A stretch of 64,000 nucleotides of DNA from an uncultured Clostridium sp. (lineage in GTDB: Bacteria > Bacillota > Clostridia > Clostridiales > Clostridiaceae): positions 1 to 64,000 of the forward strand of contig NZ_CAMTIG010000019.1 of the NCBI RefSeq assembly GCF_947072515.1. The letters run 5' to 3'. This document shows, in pieces, positions 55,364 to 64,000 of the stretch. Within the stretch, counting starts at the first letter, position 1, and the number at the start of each line of letters is the position of its first letter. The position numbers were made by a program, and so were the translations under genes. The notes beneath the pieces were generated by a model. That model was not told where the DNA came from. It saw only the letters and a list, made by a program, of their open reading frames with translations, and did no database searches.

Positions 55364-58045
55364 TTAAAACTTTGTTTTAAATCTTTTTAATCTTAATGCA
55401 TTAAGTAATACTGATACAGAACTTAAACTCATTGCAAATGCGGCTATCATAGGATTTAATAATGGACCTCCAAGTGCATAAATAATTCCCATTGCAAATG
55501 GTATTCCAACTACGTTGTATGCAAATGCCCAGAAAAGATTTTCTTTTATATTTCTTATTGTCGCTTTACTTAATTGAATTGCCGAAACAACATCTAAAAT
55601 ATCACTTCTCATTAAAACTACATCTGCTGATTCTATAGCTACATCTGTTCCTGATCCTATGGCTATACCTATTTCTGCTGTTACAAGTGCTGGTGCATCA
55701 TTTATACCATCTCCAACCATTGCAACTTTTTTACCTTCTGCTTGAATATCCTTTATTACATTTGCTTTTCCATCTGGTAAAACATCTGAAACAACTCTGT
55801 CAATTCCAACTCTACTTGCAATTGCTTTTGCAGTTTTTTCATTGTCTCCTGTAAGCATAACTACTTCAATTCCCATATCATGAAGTGCTTTTACAGCTTT
55901 TTTACTGTTTTCTTTAACTGTATCAGCAACTGCAATCATACCTTTAAATTTTCCATCTATAGCCATAAACATAGGTGTTTTTCCCATATTAGCTAATTCA
56001 CCAATTTTTTCTTCACTAGAAGTTATATCAATATTGAATCTAGACATAATTTTTCTATTTCCAATAACAATATCTTTCCCTTCAATTTTAGTTTCAATAC
56101 CTTCTCCTAAGATAGCATTAAATCCTTCTATTTTAGGAAGTTCTATTTTTCTTTCTACAGCTTCATTTACAATAGCTTCTCCAAGTGGATGTTCTGATCC
56201 TTTTTCTGCTGCTGCTGCAAATCTTAAAAATTCATTTTCATCCAAGCTATCTGAAATAATATCAGTAACTTTTGGTTTTCCCTCTGTAATAGTCCCTGTT
56301 TTATCAAATACTACTGTTTGTAATTTATGAGCTTCTTCTAAGGCTGTACCACTCTTGATTAATACTCCATTTTCTGCTCCTTTTCCTGTACTAACCATTA
56401 TTGCTGTTGGTGTTGCTAATCCTAACGCACATGGACAAGCAATAACTAATACTGAAATAAGAATATTTAATGAGAATTCAAGACCTTCTCCACCAAAGAA
56501 ATACCAAGCTAAAGTAGCTAATATTGCAAGAATTATAACTGTTGGTACAAAATATCCTGATATAATATCAGCAAGTCTTGCTATAGGTGCTTTAGTTCCT
56601 TGTGCACTTTCAACTAAACTTATAATTTGTGATAATGCAGTATCTTTCCCTACTTTTGTAGCTTTAAATTTAAACATACCTGTTTTATTTATACTAGCTC
56701 CAAAAACTGTATCCCCAACTTTTTTATCTATAGGAATACTTTCTCCTGTAAGCATTGATTCATCTATTGTTGAACCACCTTCTATAATTTCACCATCTAC
56801 AGGAAGTTTTTCTCCTGGTTTAACTAAAACTATATCGCCAGTTTTTACTTCATCAATTTTTACTACTCTTTCTTCACCATCAATTATGATTACTGCTGTT
56901 TTAGGTGCTAATCCCATCAACTTGTTAATTGCATCTGAAGTTTTTCCTTGAGTAATAGCTTCTAAGAATTTACCTAAACTTATAAATGCAACTATAAGTC
57001 CTGCTGATTCAAAATATAAATGATGTGCAAAATTAAGATTTCCAGTTGCTATCTTATAGATTGCATATATTCCATAAATAGTAGCTGATGTACTACCAAG
57101 GGCTATCAAACTATCCATGTTAGGACTTAAATGAGCTAGATTCTTAAATCCATGTATAAAGAAGTCTCTTCCTACAAAAATTATAATTAATGCTAATATA
57201 AGTTGTATTATTGCAAAATTCAATGGATTAGTATGCATATCAATAATATTAGGTAATGGCATATTAACCATTGGTCCCATTGCAATTAAAAATAGTGGAA
57301 TACCAAATATAAATGCTAATATAAGTCTTAATCTAGTTTTTCTTATTTTTCTTTGTGCTCTATCTCTTGGTGTTTCTTCTTTACTATCTTCTTCTACTTC
57401 AAAAGCTTCATATCCAGCTTTTTTAACTCTTTCTTCTATATCGCTTCCTCTAAGAATATTTGAATCATATTCTACATTTAAATCTTCTGTGGCTAAATTT
57501 ACTACTGCTGAATTTACTCCTTCAAGTTTATTTAAAACTCTTTCAACTCTAGTTGAGCACGCTGCACAAGTCATTCCTTTTACTTTATAATGTTTCTTCA
57601 CGAAAACATTTTCTTTTATTTCTTCTGCTCCGTATCCAGCTTTCTTTATTGCCTCTATAATTCCTTCTTCATTTATTTCAGTTTTATCAAAATCAATTGT
57701 AAGCTTTTCTGTAGCTAAATTGACTACTGCTAAATTTACTCCTTCTTTTTTGTTTAAAACTCTTTCTACTCTACTTGAGCACGCTGCGCAAGTCATCCCT
57801 GTAACTTTAAACTCTCTATGAACTTCACTTTCATTTTTAAGCTCTACACCTTCGTACCCTGCTTTTTTTATAGTTTCTAATATTTCCTCTATATTTATTT
57901 TATTTTTATCAAAATCTATATTAAGCTTTTCTGTAGCTAAATTTACTACTGCTGAGTTTACACCCTCTTTTTTATTTAAAACTCTTTCTACTCTACTTGA
58001 GCATGCCGCACAAGTCATTCCCTTTACATTAAAAAGTTTTTTCAT
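55364..58045 (-). CDS. copA: Cu(I)-exporting P1B-type ATPase with three HMA domains
   Basis: 893 residues. Three N-terminal HMA domains (~1-70, 75-145, 150-220), each with GMTCAACS(S/T)RVERVLNK, then about eight membrane helices, the C537-P-C539 ion motif, phosphorylation site D581-KTG and the [10 protein letters not shown] hinge motif. It pumps Cu(I) (or Ag) out. Most CopA have one or two HMA domains; here the first two are near copies, so a recent duplication. Twelve bases from csoR. Confidence 0.94.
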   Translation of the reverse strand: MKKLFNVKGMTCAACSSRVERVLNKKEGVNSAVVNLATEKLNIDFDKNKINIEEILETIKKAGYEGVELKNESEVHREFKVTGMTCAACSSRVERVLNKKEGVNLAVVNLATEKLTIDFDKTEINEEGIIEAIKKAGYGAEEIKENVFVKKHYKVKGMTCAACSTRVERVLNKLEGVNSAVVNLATEDLNVEYDSNILRGSDIEERVKKAGYEAFEVEEDSKEETPRDRAQRKIRKTRLRLILAFIFGIPLFLIAMGPMVNMPLPNIIDMHTNPLNFAIIQLILALIIIFVGRDFFIHGFKNLAHLSPNMDSLIALGSTSATIYGIYAIYKIATGNLNFAHHLYFESAGLIVAFISLGKFLEAITQGKTSDAINKLMGLAPKTAVIIIDGEERVVKIDEVKTGDIVLVKPGEKLPVDGEIIEGGSTIDESMLTGESIPIDKKVGDTVFGASINKTGMFKFKATKVGKDTALSQIISLVESAQGTKAPIARLADIISGYFVPTVIILAILATLAWYFFGGEGLEFSLNILISVLVIACPCALGLATPTAIMVSTGKGAENGVLIKSGTALEEAHKLQTVVFDKTGTITEGKPKVTDIISDSLDENEFLRFAAAAEKGSEHPLGEAIVNEAVERKIELPKIEGFNAILGEGIETKIEGKDIVIGNRKIMSRFNIDITSSEEKIGELANMGKTPMFMAIDGKFKGMIAVADTVKENSKKAVKALHDMGIEVVMLTGDNEKTAKAIASRVGIDRVVSDVLPDGKANVIKDIQAEGKKVAMVGDGINDAPALVTAEIGIAIGSGTDVAIESADVVLMRSDILDVVSAIQLSKATIRNIKENLFWAFAYNVVGIPFAMGIIYALGGPLLNPMIAAFAMSLSSVSVLLNALRLKRFKTKF

Positions 58046-58057
58046 TTAATCCCTCCT

Positions 58058-58327
58058 TTATTTTCCTATTAATTTAGTTAATATAGTCATTATTTCTTCA
58101 ACTTTTGCTTCTTTTTCTTCTTCATTATCTAAAGCTTCTTTTACACAATGATGCATATGTTGAGAAAGTATCAACTTATTTGATTTTTTTAACAATCCTT
58201 GTGCTGCTATTATTTGATTTGATATATCTATACAATAGCGACCATCCTCTATCATTTTTATAATAGCTTCAATTTGACCTCTACAAGTTTTTAAAGATTG
58301 TATTGCTTTCTTTTTTTCTTCATTCAT
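58058..58327 (-). CDS. csoR: copper-sensing repressor CsoR
   Basis: 89 residues, all-helical, with the Cu(I) ligands C32 (GRYC), H57 and C61 (QHMHHC) of CsoR. Start ATG 58327 is behind GGGGAG; a longer start at 58393 would run through the operator. Represses its own operon until copper binds. Confidence 0.9.
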   Translation of the reverse strand: MNEEKKKAIQSLKTCRGQIEAIIKMIEDGRYCIDISNQIIAAQGLLKKSNKLILSQHMHHCVKEALDNEEEKEAKVEEIMTILTKLIGK

Positions 58328-58340
58328 ATATTCTCTCCCC

Positions 58341-58360
58341 TCCCCCCTAGGTAGGGGGTA
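58341..58360 (-). promoter_or_regulatory. CsoR operator 1 at the transcription start
   Basis: ACCCCCTACCTAGGGGGG, a GC-rich palindrome with the CsoR shape (C-tract, central TA, G-tract), placed just after the -10 of the csoR promoter, where binding would block transcription. Confidence 0.75.
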
Positions 58361-58372
58361 ATCTATATTTTT

Positions 58373-58401
58373 ATAATAATCTCTATTTTTCAAATTGTCA
58401 A
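58373..58401 (-). promoter_or_regulatory. csoR-copA-copZ promoter
   Basis: Perfect -35 TTGACA (58396-58401), 17-nt spacer, -10 TATTAT (58373-58378). Confidence 0.8.
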
Positions 58402-58432
58402 CTCTATTTATATATATAAATATATTTTTTCT

Positions 58433-58455
58433 ATCCCCCTATTCTCATAGGGTAT
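58433..58455 (-). promoter_or_regulatory. CsoR-like site 2 upstream of promoter
   Basis: ATACCCTATGAGAATAGGGG, an imperfect palindrome of the same C-tract/TA/G-tract type, about 30 bp upstream of the -35. Confidence 0.55.
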
Positions 58456-58489
58456 GTCTCACTATTTCTTTTTTATTTTTAATAATTAT

Positions 58490-58526
58490 AGAATAAAAAA
58501 AGTGGCTAAGATTTTTTCTTAACCAC
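58490..58526 (-). terminator. terminator of CBS-domain gene
   Basis: GTGGTTAAG pairs with CTTAGCCAC around an A/T loop (58502-58526), then TTTTTTT on the - strand. Confidence 0.85.
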
Positions 58527-58528
58527 AA

Positions 58529-58543
58529 CCCCCTTATAGGGGG
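58529..58543 (-). promoter_or_regulatory. CsoR-like site 3 between CBS gene and its terminator
   Basis: CCCCCTTATAGGGGG, a perfect palindrome of CsoR-operator type 10 bp after the CBS gene stop. Confidence 0.5.
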
Positions 58544-58552
58544 ATATTCACT

Positions 58553-58963
58553 TTATAATTTTTCTTTCATTTCTTTATAACAGAAATCAATAATATCACT
58601 TCTCTTTATTATTCCAATAAAAATTCCTTCATCATCTACAACCGGAACAAAGTTTTGATTAATTGCAAGTGATATAAGACTTTCAATATCAGCATTAATT
58701 GATACACTTTTATGAGTTCTTCGTCCTTTTATTTCCTTAACTCTTACTGATTCTGTATTTTTAAAATTCAGTTCTGGCGTATTTTTTAATTTCCAAAGCA
58801 GATCCCCTTCAGTAATAGTAGAAACATATCTACCATATTTATCTAAAATAGGGATTGCTGTGTATCCATGATGTTCCATCCTTTCCATAACTTGTCTCAT
58901 TGTTGCATCTACATTTTCACAAATAACTTCGTTTTTTGGTGTAAGGAAAAATGCTATGTTCAT
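58553..58963 (-). CDS. two-CBS-domain protein
   Basis: 136 residues, one Bateman module: CBS1 (~8-60, ATMRQVMERMEHHGYTAIPILDKYGRYVSTITEGDLL) and CBS2 (~75-133, ...NFVPVVDDEGIFIGIIKRSDII). Such modules bind adenine nucleotides and sense energy state; no effector domain is attached. AAGGAG ribosome site. Related proteins are common in clostridia with unknown partners. Confidence 0.82.
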   Translation of the reverse strand: MNIAFFLTPKNEVICENVDATMRQVMERMEHHGYTAIPILDKYGRYVSTITEGDLLWKLKNTPELNFKNTESVRVKEIKGRRTHKSVSINADIESLISLAINQNFVPVVDDEGIFIGIIKRSDIIDFCYKEMKEKL

Positions 58964-59020
58964 CTCTCTTCTCCTTATTTTTATTTATATATTTTACATA
59001 ATAAATTAACTTATATAATT

Positions 59021-59935
59021 TTATATTTTTTCTTTTTTTATGAAATATTTTTCTAATTTATATGAGTAATCAGAATATTCCATTTCATTTAATAAAGTTC
59101 CTATTTCTGAATATACTATTTTTCCATGCAAAGTTTTTTTTACTATAACTTCGTTTAATACTGATGAATGGCATTTTGGACAAATTCCAACAGAAATAAA
59201 ACGCCACCTTGCAGGCATATATTCAAAATCTAACAATATTTTTCTTCTACATTTAGGACACATTGATTTTATCATTGAATAATTTAAATCCATATTATCT
59301 ACACATCTTAAATTTATAGCTGGCATATCATATACGTTATTTACTATGTAATTTTCAACTATTCTATGATTATATAAATGTTTAAATACTTGTACTGTAT
59401 ATTGAGCATCATTTAATGCATCATGCAAAAGATTATTATCTACTTTTATATTTAATCTACTTAATGCATTTTTCAAACTTAAAGATTTTTTTGCTCCAAT
59501 CATTTTAGTAACATATTCTTGTACATCTATATATTTATTGACCCACTTTATATCTTCATGTTTATGATAATGTGAGTTTATTATTATTTGAGCAATATCA
59601 TCTTTTGCCCAAGAACAAAGAATATACTCACCTGTAAACTTTTCTAATGCTTTCATTCCTTCATTGAAGGAAACCCCTTTTTCTAAATCCTCATTTGTAA
59701 TTTTAGTTATACTTGTTATCTTTGGATTTAATATTGGAAAGATTGAAGGTTTTATATAAACCTTCAGTTCATCCTCAATTTTCATATAATTATCTACTTT
59801 AATTGCTCCGATTTGAATTATTTCATTATCTATCTCCAAATCATTAAGCCACCCATACTTATTATATATATCTGGACAATATTTCTCTATATCATCCATC
59901 CTATTAAACTCCAAGTCTATTATTACATACCCCAT
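59021..59935 (-). CDS. DEDDh 3'-5' exonuclease with C-terminal zinc ribbon
   Basis: 304 residues. Exonuclease domain with D7-L-E9 (IIDLEFN), a middle Asp (CSWAKDD), and HDALNDAQYT, the DEDDh metal-binding set, KapD/ExoIII-like. After ~180 residues a tail holds C226-x2-C229 (CPKCRRK) and C252-x2-C255 (CPKCHS), a zinc ribbon. A nucleic-acid-trimming enzyme with extra zinc-bound substrate grip is the inference. It lies 18 bp downstream of the MutS-like gene. Confidence 0.82.
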   Translation of the reverse strand: MGYVIIDLEFNRMDDIEKYCPDIYNKYGWLNDLEIDNEIIQIGAIKVDNYMKIEDELKVYIKPSIFPILNPKITSITKITNEDLEKGVSFNEGMKALEKFTGEYILCSWAKDDIAQIIINSHYHKHEDIKWVNKYIDVQEYVTKMIGAKKSLSLKNALSRLNIKVDNNLLHDALNDAQYTVQVFKHLYNHRIVENYIVNNVYDMPAINLRCVDNMDLNYSMIKSMCPKCRRKILLDFEYMPARWRFISVGICPKCHSSVLNEVIVKKTLHGKIVYSEIGTLLNEMEYSDYSYKLEKYFIKKEKI

Positions 59936-59953
59936 AAAAACTCCCCAAGTACT

Positions 59954-61771
59954 TTAATTTTTAGCGTCAAACTCAATTCCTGCAAGTTTCATTAAATGAA
60001 TTGCGTTTTGAGTTTTACTTTTTCCCTCTCTTAATTTATAATCGAATTTTATTTTATTATCTTCATAGTATTCTCTGAAATTTTTATTATTAATTCTAAC
60101 ATCTTTTTCTTCTAAGTCGCAAAGTTCTAAATCATGAGTAGAAACTAATCCTACTGCACCTTCGTCCATAAGCTGCTCTATAAGCACAGTTGCTCCTGTA
60201 TGCCTATCTTTTGAATTTGTTCCTTTAAAAATTTCATCTAATAAAAAGAAAATTCTTTTTCCTTCTTTTGCTCCCTCTATTAACAATTTTATTCTCAATA
60301 TCTCTGCATAAAATGATGATATACTTTCTTGTAAATTATCCTTTGTTCTCATACATGTATATAGATCAAATAATCCACATTCAAATTTTTCCGCACTTAC
60401 TGGTGCTCCCAAATATGAAAGAACTAAGTTTAAACCTACAGTTCTCAAGAATGTACTTTTACCCGACATATTCGAGCCTGTTATTAATGTAACCTTTTTA
60501 TTTTCTTCTAAACTATAGTCATTTTTAACTGCTCGTGTTCCTAAAATAGGATGACCTATATCTTTTCCTTTAACTACCTTTGCATCTGCTATCTTAGGAT
60601 ATACCCAATTTTCAAAATCAAATGGTAAATTAGAAACACTCGCTAATGCATCAAACTCTCCCATTGCATCTATCCACTCTTCTAAATATTTTCCATTCTT
60701 CTCTTTCCACTTCTCTAAGTTTGAAATTAAAAATACATCAGAAAAAATAAATAGATTTATTAAAAGATAATATGCATTTCCTCTACTATCTCCTATCCAA
60801 TCTAATATAGATACTAATTTTTTCATTTCTTTTTTACATGAAGTACCTTCTTCTGTATTTTTTATTTTATTTTGAATCTCTCTTAAATATTCCGAATCTA
60901 CGTCTTCATCCTCAATAGATTCTAAAATTTCAGAATAAGCTTTTACAGTTCTTTTCATTATGGAAAACATCTCTAAGTCTGCTTTACTATCCTTAATTAA
61001 ATTCTTTATAACTAAATAGTTAATCATTAAAACTATTATAAGTTCAGTCCATCTTAAGTATCCTAAAGCACTTAATATCATCCATCCAAATGTTACTACA
61101 ATAAAGAATATAGCTATATATTTTCTATATCCTACTTTTTTAACTTCACTTTTGCTCCATTCTTTTAAGTACTCTATTTCATTTACTTCTTCTTTACTAT
61201 TACTTACATTCATCATACCCTTTAATATAAGCTTTTGTCTCCAATTAGCTTTTTTAGCTAATTCATCTATTCCCTTTTGTTTCTTAGTTATCTCTTCAAC
61301 TGTTGAAATAGTATTTCTACTCAACATTTTTGCAAGCTTTTCTCTTCCTGCTTTCGTAACTGTTGTATTTATAAGCTGAAAAAGCGAGTTCTTCCCAAAT
61401 ATGTCTAAATCATAAGTATATGGATGTTTCTCATCTATGTATTCTTCGCCCATATCCTTCTCATTTTTAAATTCTCCATTTAATCTTTTAATTCCCTTTT
61501 CATTTATTTCAATCATAAGTTTATGACTTTTTTCTCTACCTAAAAACTTATTGTGAACTAATACTAACCCAATAAATACAGCCACAAATAATATTCCACT
61601 ACCTACCATCAAAGTAATATTATCTTTAGAATAAAATTTATATACGGAAAAGACTAATAAAATTATTGCAACTAATCTTAACCAACCTATGATTAAACTT
61701 TGTTTATGAATTTTCTCTATTTCTTTCTTACTCTCTTCTATATTTCTCTCATAAAATTTAAGTGCCTTCAT
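59954..61771 (-). CDS. membrane-anchored MutS-family ATPase
   Basis: 605 residues. Two hydrophobic helices at ~27-73 and two more at ~220-262, lever-like helical region, then a MutS domain V: GSNMSGKSTFLRT (Walker A from G432), FFLLDEIFKGTNSKDRH (Walker B) and VSTHDLEL. It lacks the MutS mismatch-recognition domain I and the MutS2 Smr tail. The predicted membrane helices mean it is not an ordinary mismatch repair protein; role unknown. Confidence 0.82.
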   Translation of the reverse strand: MKALKFYERNIEESKKEIEKIHKQSLIIGWLRLVAIILLVFSVYKFYSKDNITLMVGSGILFVAVFIGLVLVHNKFLGREKSHKLMIEINEKGIKRLNGEFKNEKDMGEEYIDEKHPYTYDLDIFGKNSLFQLINTTVTKAGREKLAKMLSRNTISTVEEITKKQKGIDELAKKANWRQKLILKGMMNVSNSKEEVNEIEYLKEWSKSEVKKVGYRKYIAIFFIVVTFGWMILSALGYLRWTELIIVLMINYLVIKNLIKDSKADLEMFSIMKRTVKAYSEILESIEDEDVDSEYLREIQNKIKNTEEGTSCKKEMKKLVSILDWIGDSRGNAYYLLINLFIFSDVFLISNLEKWKEKNGKYLEEWIDAMGEFDALASVSNLPFDFENWVYPKIADAKVVKGKDIGHPILGTRAVKNDYSLEENKKVTLITGSNMSGKSTFLRTVGLNLVLSYLGAPVSAEKFECGLFDLYTCMRTKDNLQESISSFYAEILRIKLLIEGAKEGKRIFFLLDEIFKGTNSKDRHTGATVLIEQLMDEGAVGLVSTHDLELCDLEEKDVRINNKNFREYYEDNKIKFDYKLREGKSKTQNAIHLMKLAGIEFDAKN

Positions 61772-61923
61772 TAAATTTAACTACTCCTTTTTTTTACTTT
61801 ATTTATGTAAATTATACCATAAGTTAACAATAAAAACATTGTAACTAAGGCCTATCCTAATATATTATCACTTTAATTGTGTATCTATTATTTTTATCTT
61901 CTTATTTTTTTTATTTTAGCAAC

Positions 61924-61952
61924 TAAAAGGGGTTGCTTTATTACAACCCCAA
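61924..61952 (-). terminator. terminator of zinc-binding lipoprotein gene
   Basis: GGGGTTG (61929-61935) with CAACCCC (61944-61950), T-run on the - strand. Confidence 0.85.
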
Positions 61953-61980
61953 TATAAACTATTTTATTTTCAAGTATTCT

Positions 61981-62859
61981 TTATTTCAAATTATTGTATA
62001 TAGTTTCTAAATTATATTCCATGGCTTCTAAATATGTTTTATTGTCATCACTTGATTCTAATGTATAAAGTTTAACAACTTTTGCCCCAACCTCTTTTGC
62101 CAAAGTTTCTGAAGTTTTTGGTTCTGATAATGTTCCTGAGAAAATTACCTTAACATTATTTTGTCTACAATATTCAACTAAACTTTGAAGTTTACCTGGT
62201 GTAGGTTCTCCATCTGCAAATAAAGTACTTACAGATTCTTGTTTTAATCCAAACTCTCTACAAAGATAACCAAATGCTGCATGACCTGTCACAAAATTCT
62301 TATCTTTTAGTGATTCAAATTTTTCTTTATATTTGTTATATAATTCATTACATTGATTGATGAAAGTATTATAATTATCCTCATAATACTTTGCATTAGA
62401 TGGATCTTCTTTTATTAATGCATTTTCTATATTCTTAGCTTCTACTTGAATTTGTTTTAAGCTAAGCCATACATGTGGATCTACTTTATCTCCATCTTTC
62501 AATACATTTACTCCTGCACTTGCATCAATCATTGGTATATTATTTTCTTTTAATTTACCACTAACATCATTTAGCCATTCTTCCATTCCTAAACCATTAT
62601 AAATAAATAGTTTACTTCCTAATAATTCTTTAAATGCTCCTGTATTCGGTTCAAAATGATGTGGTTCTTGCCCTGCTGGTACAAGTGTTTGAACCTGGAC
62701 TTTATCTCCACCAATAGCTTTAGTTACTTCAGCTACAGGAAAAATTGATGCTGTAATCTTAATTTTATCGTCTTCAGTCTTTTCTTTTTTATCTTTTGAG
62801 CAACTAACAGCAGTTAATGCCATTATCCCTATCATTGCTACTACTAAAATCTTTTTCAT
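61981..62859 (-). CDS. znuA: ZnuA/AdcA-type metal-binding lipoprotein
   Basis: 292 residues, lipobox TAVSC (Cys20), cluster A-I solute-binding fold for zinc or manganese. Metal ligands: H66-type (PHHFEPN), a middle His (DPHVWLS), H (VTGHAAFG) and a C-terminal acidic residue. The usual His-rich loop is missing, so Mn or Zn cannot be separated. No ABC ATPase or permease is next to it in this window. An AAAGGAG ribosome site precedes the ATG. Confidence 0.85.
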   Translation of the reverse strand: MKKILVVAMIGIMALTAVSCSKDKKEKTEDDKIKITASIFPVAEVTKAIGGDKVQVQTLVPAGQEPHHFEPNTGAFKELLGSKLFIYNGLGMEEWLNDVSGKLKENNIPMIDASAGVNVLKDGDKVDPHVWLSLKQIQVEAKNIENALIKEDPSNAKYYEDNYNTFINQCNELYNKYKEKFESLKDKNFVTGHAAFGYLCREFGLKQESVSTLFADGEPTPGKLQSLVEYCRQNNVKVIFSGTLSEPKTSETLAKEVGAKVVKLYTLESSDDNKTYLEAMEYNLETIYNNLK

Positions 62860-62927
62860 TATTTACTCCTTTTGCATATGATTTGCATTTACAAGTAAAT
62901 AATACCTATATTTTTCCTTCTTGTCAA
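62860..62927 (-). promoter_or_regulatory. promoter region of the znuA-type gene, possible metal-regulator box
   Basis: 68 bp holding the palindrome ATTTACTTGTAAAT (ATTTAC/GTAAAT) near 62889-62902 and TTTGCAT repeated twice nearby. AT-rich dyads like this are seen before Zur- or MntR-controlled genes, but this is not a clear consensus. Confidence 0.35.
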
Positions 62928-64000
62928 TTAAATAACTACCCTATTATATTTAATTTTATTCCTATTTATGATCTCTTCTTCTATCTTTTGACAAGTAAAG
63001 ATTATTTTTTGATTTTTAACTTCTGTATCTAGATATTTTATGGCTATTTCACGTCTATTATCATCATATTGAAGAAACACTTCATCAAAGATAATTGGAA
63101 TCTCTTCTTTTTTAAATATAATATTTATAAATGCTAATCTTAATGCTAAATAAATTTGATCTTTTGCACCACCACTTAAAAATTTACTTTTAAACCATCT
63201 TTCTCCTTGAACTTCTAATGAATAGTCTTCCTTTAAAATTACATTCTTATACTTTCCATTTGTAAGCTTATTAAATATCTTACCTACGTATTTATTTACT
63301 TCTGGTGCAAATTTTGCTTTTATATTCTGCTCAATCTCATTTAAACCACTTAAGGCTATATCTATAGCTTTAACATTTTTCTCCCCTTTAATTCTTTCTT
63401 CATTTAAATTATCTATTTCTTCTTTTATAATATTAATATCCCTAAAGCCGTTAAGGCTAAGTTTTATTTCACCCTCTAAAACCTTTATTTCTTTTTCCAT
63501 TTCCATTAATTCTTTCGAATATCTTTTTAATTCTATCTCTATTTCTTCCTCTTTCTTATATTCTGAAACCTCTTCATCAGATGCTATCTCTAAACTTTCT
63601 TTAATTTCATTTATATCTCTATCTTTTAAAAGTGTGTTATATGCTTCCTCTATATTTTTTATATCTAAAGATAATTCTCGTTTTCTTTTTATTTTTTCTC
63701 TATATTCTTTTACTACTTCTAACCCATTATTAATATCTGCATTCTCTTCAATCTTTATTATTTCTTCTAATACAATATTTTTTATTTCTCTGCTTTTAAT
63801 ATTTAAATCTTCTATATTTTTATTTATAAATAAAATATCATTTTTTAGAACCTCTAACCTTGAATTATTTTTCTCATAGTTATCTACTTTTAAAAGTAAT
63901 TCCTCAATATTTTTAGAATCTGTCATGCTTAAAATAGATTCTATCATTTTTTCATTTTGAATATGTCTTTTTCTCTCTTCATCTAAGTTTAAGTCTTCTA
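62928..64000 (-). CDS. Rad50/YhaN-like coiled-coil ATPase, 3' part only
   Basis: Partial: the frame is open to the right edge (no stop upstream of the first internal ATG at 63947), so the N-terminal Walker A half lies outside. Visible are long coiled-coil segments (~residues 1-200 of the part), the ABC signature LSGGAKDQIYLALRLAF and Walker B PIIFDEVFLQYDD. The short C-terminal pattern fits YhaN/RecF-SbcC-like DNA-processing ATPases. Its partner nuclease would be expected further right. Confidence 0.75.
   Translation of the reverse strand, partial: EDLNLDEERKRHIQNEKMIESILSMTDSKNIEELLLKVDNYEKNNSRLEVLKNDILFINKNIEDLNIKSREIKNIVLEEIIKIEENADINNGLEVVKEYREKIKRKRELSLDIKNIEEAYNTLLKDRDINEIKESLEIASDEEVSEYKKEEEIEIELKRYSKELMEMEKEIKVLEGEIKLSLNGFRDINIIKEEIDNLNEERIKGEKNVKAIDIALSGLNEIEQNIKAKFAPEVNKYVGKIFNKLTNGKYKNVILKEDYSLEVQGERWFKSKFLSGGAKDQIYLALRLAFINIIFKKEEIPIIFDEVFLQYDDNRREIAIKYLDTEVKNQKIIFTCQKIEEEIINRNKIKYNRVVI

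Noticed and set aside
56355..56951. 198-residue + strand frame opposite copA
   Set aside because: Shadow of copA codons; the - strand has all P-type ATPase motifs.
58341..58360. GC-rich palindrome read as a terminator
   Set aside because: No T-run follows, and it lies at a promoter start before csoR, so an operator is more likely.
1..64000. tRNA, rRNA or prophage genes
   Set aside because: No cloverleaf-like sequences, rRNA segments or phage proteins were seen by reading, though a scan with tRNAscan-SE would be decisive.

Overview
The window is AT-rich DNA whose gene content and order are those of a low-GC Firmicute, most likely Clostridium sensu stricto (C. perfringens-like relatives). Supporting signs are strong AGGAGG ribosome sites, TTG/GTG starts chosen by Shine-Dalgarno position, a conserved clostridial mre-min-rodA-spoIVF-rng-rplU-rpmA-obg-nadD block, and a SelD with an in-frame UGA. 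I saw no rRNA, tRNA, CRISPR array, insertion sequence or prophage.

Region 1 (1-4,380, + strand) is a bile-acid locus: a bile salt hydrolase followed by two paralogous MFS transporters. A near-consensus sigma-54 promoter and two 16-bp dyads spaced exactly 40 bp apart lie upstream. Region 2 (4,390-13,260, - strand) holds a tiny His/Cys-rich peptide with four CxCGC motifs, a small coiled-coil protein, and a 2614-residue secreted protein. That protein has repeated carbohydrate-binding-like/Ig-like units (three at an exact 654-bp period), a transglutaminase-like Cys-His-Asp core and C-terminal FIVAR-like repeats.

Region 3 (13,280-31,750, mostly - strand) contains DegV, RlmCD-type methyltransferase, an RDD protein, a lipoprotein, a selenocysteine-containing SelD with a visible SECIS hairpin, a D,D-carboxypeptidase (+), RluD, and the LCP-yqeK-nadD-yhbY-obgE series. 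It continues with rpmA-prp-rplU with an L21-type leader, RNase G, a two-part radical-SAM pair, SpoIVFB, and a shortened protein in the SpoIVFA position.

Region 4 (31,850-48,540, - strand) is the cell-shape and division block: maf, radC, mreB, mreC, mreD, three tandem complete PBP2 genes each with its own terminator, minC, minD, minE and rodA. It builds the elongasome (MreBCD, RodA, PBP2) and positions the septum (MinCDE).

Region 5 (48,600-64,000) holds a SPOR protein, a mini winged-helix protein, PepD, pyruvate kinase, an S1-domain protein, an unknown helical protein, and a copper operon (csoR-copA-copZ; CopA has three HMA domains) preceded by three CsoR-like palindromes. These are followed by a CBS protein, an exonuclease with a zinc-ribbon tail, a membrane-anchored MutS-like ATPase, an orphan zinc-type binding lipoprotein and the 3' part of a Rad50/YhaN-like ATPase that runs off the window.

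Most confident novel-looking points: the sigma-54 architecture in front of the bile locus, the CxCGC/His peptide, the giant repeat protein with a cysteine-triad core, the PBP2 triplication, the SelD selenoprotein, and the triple CsoR-site copper operon.
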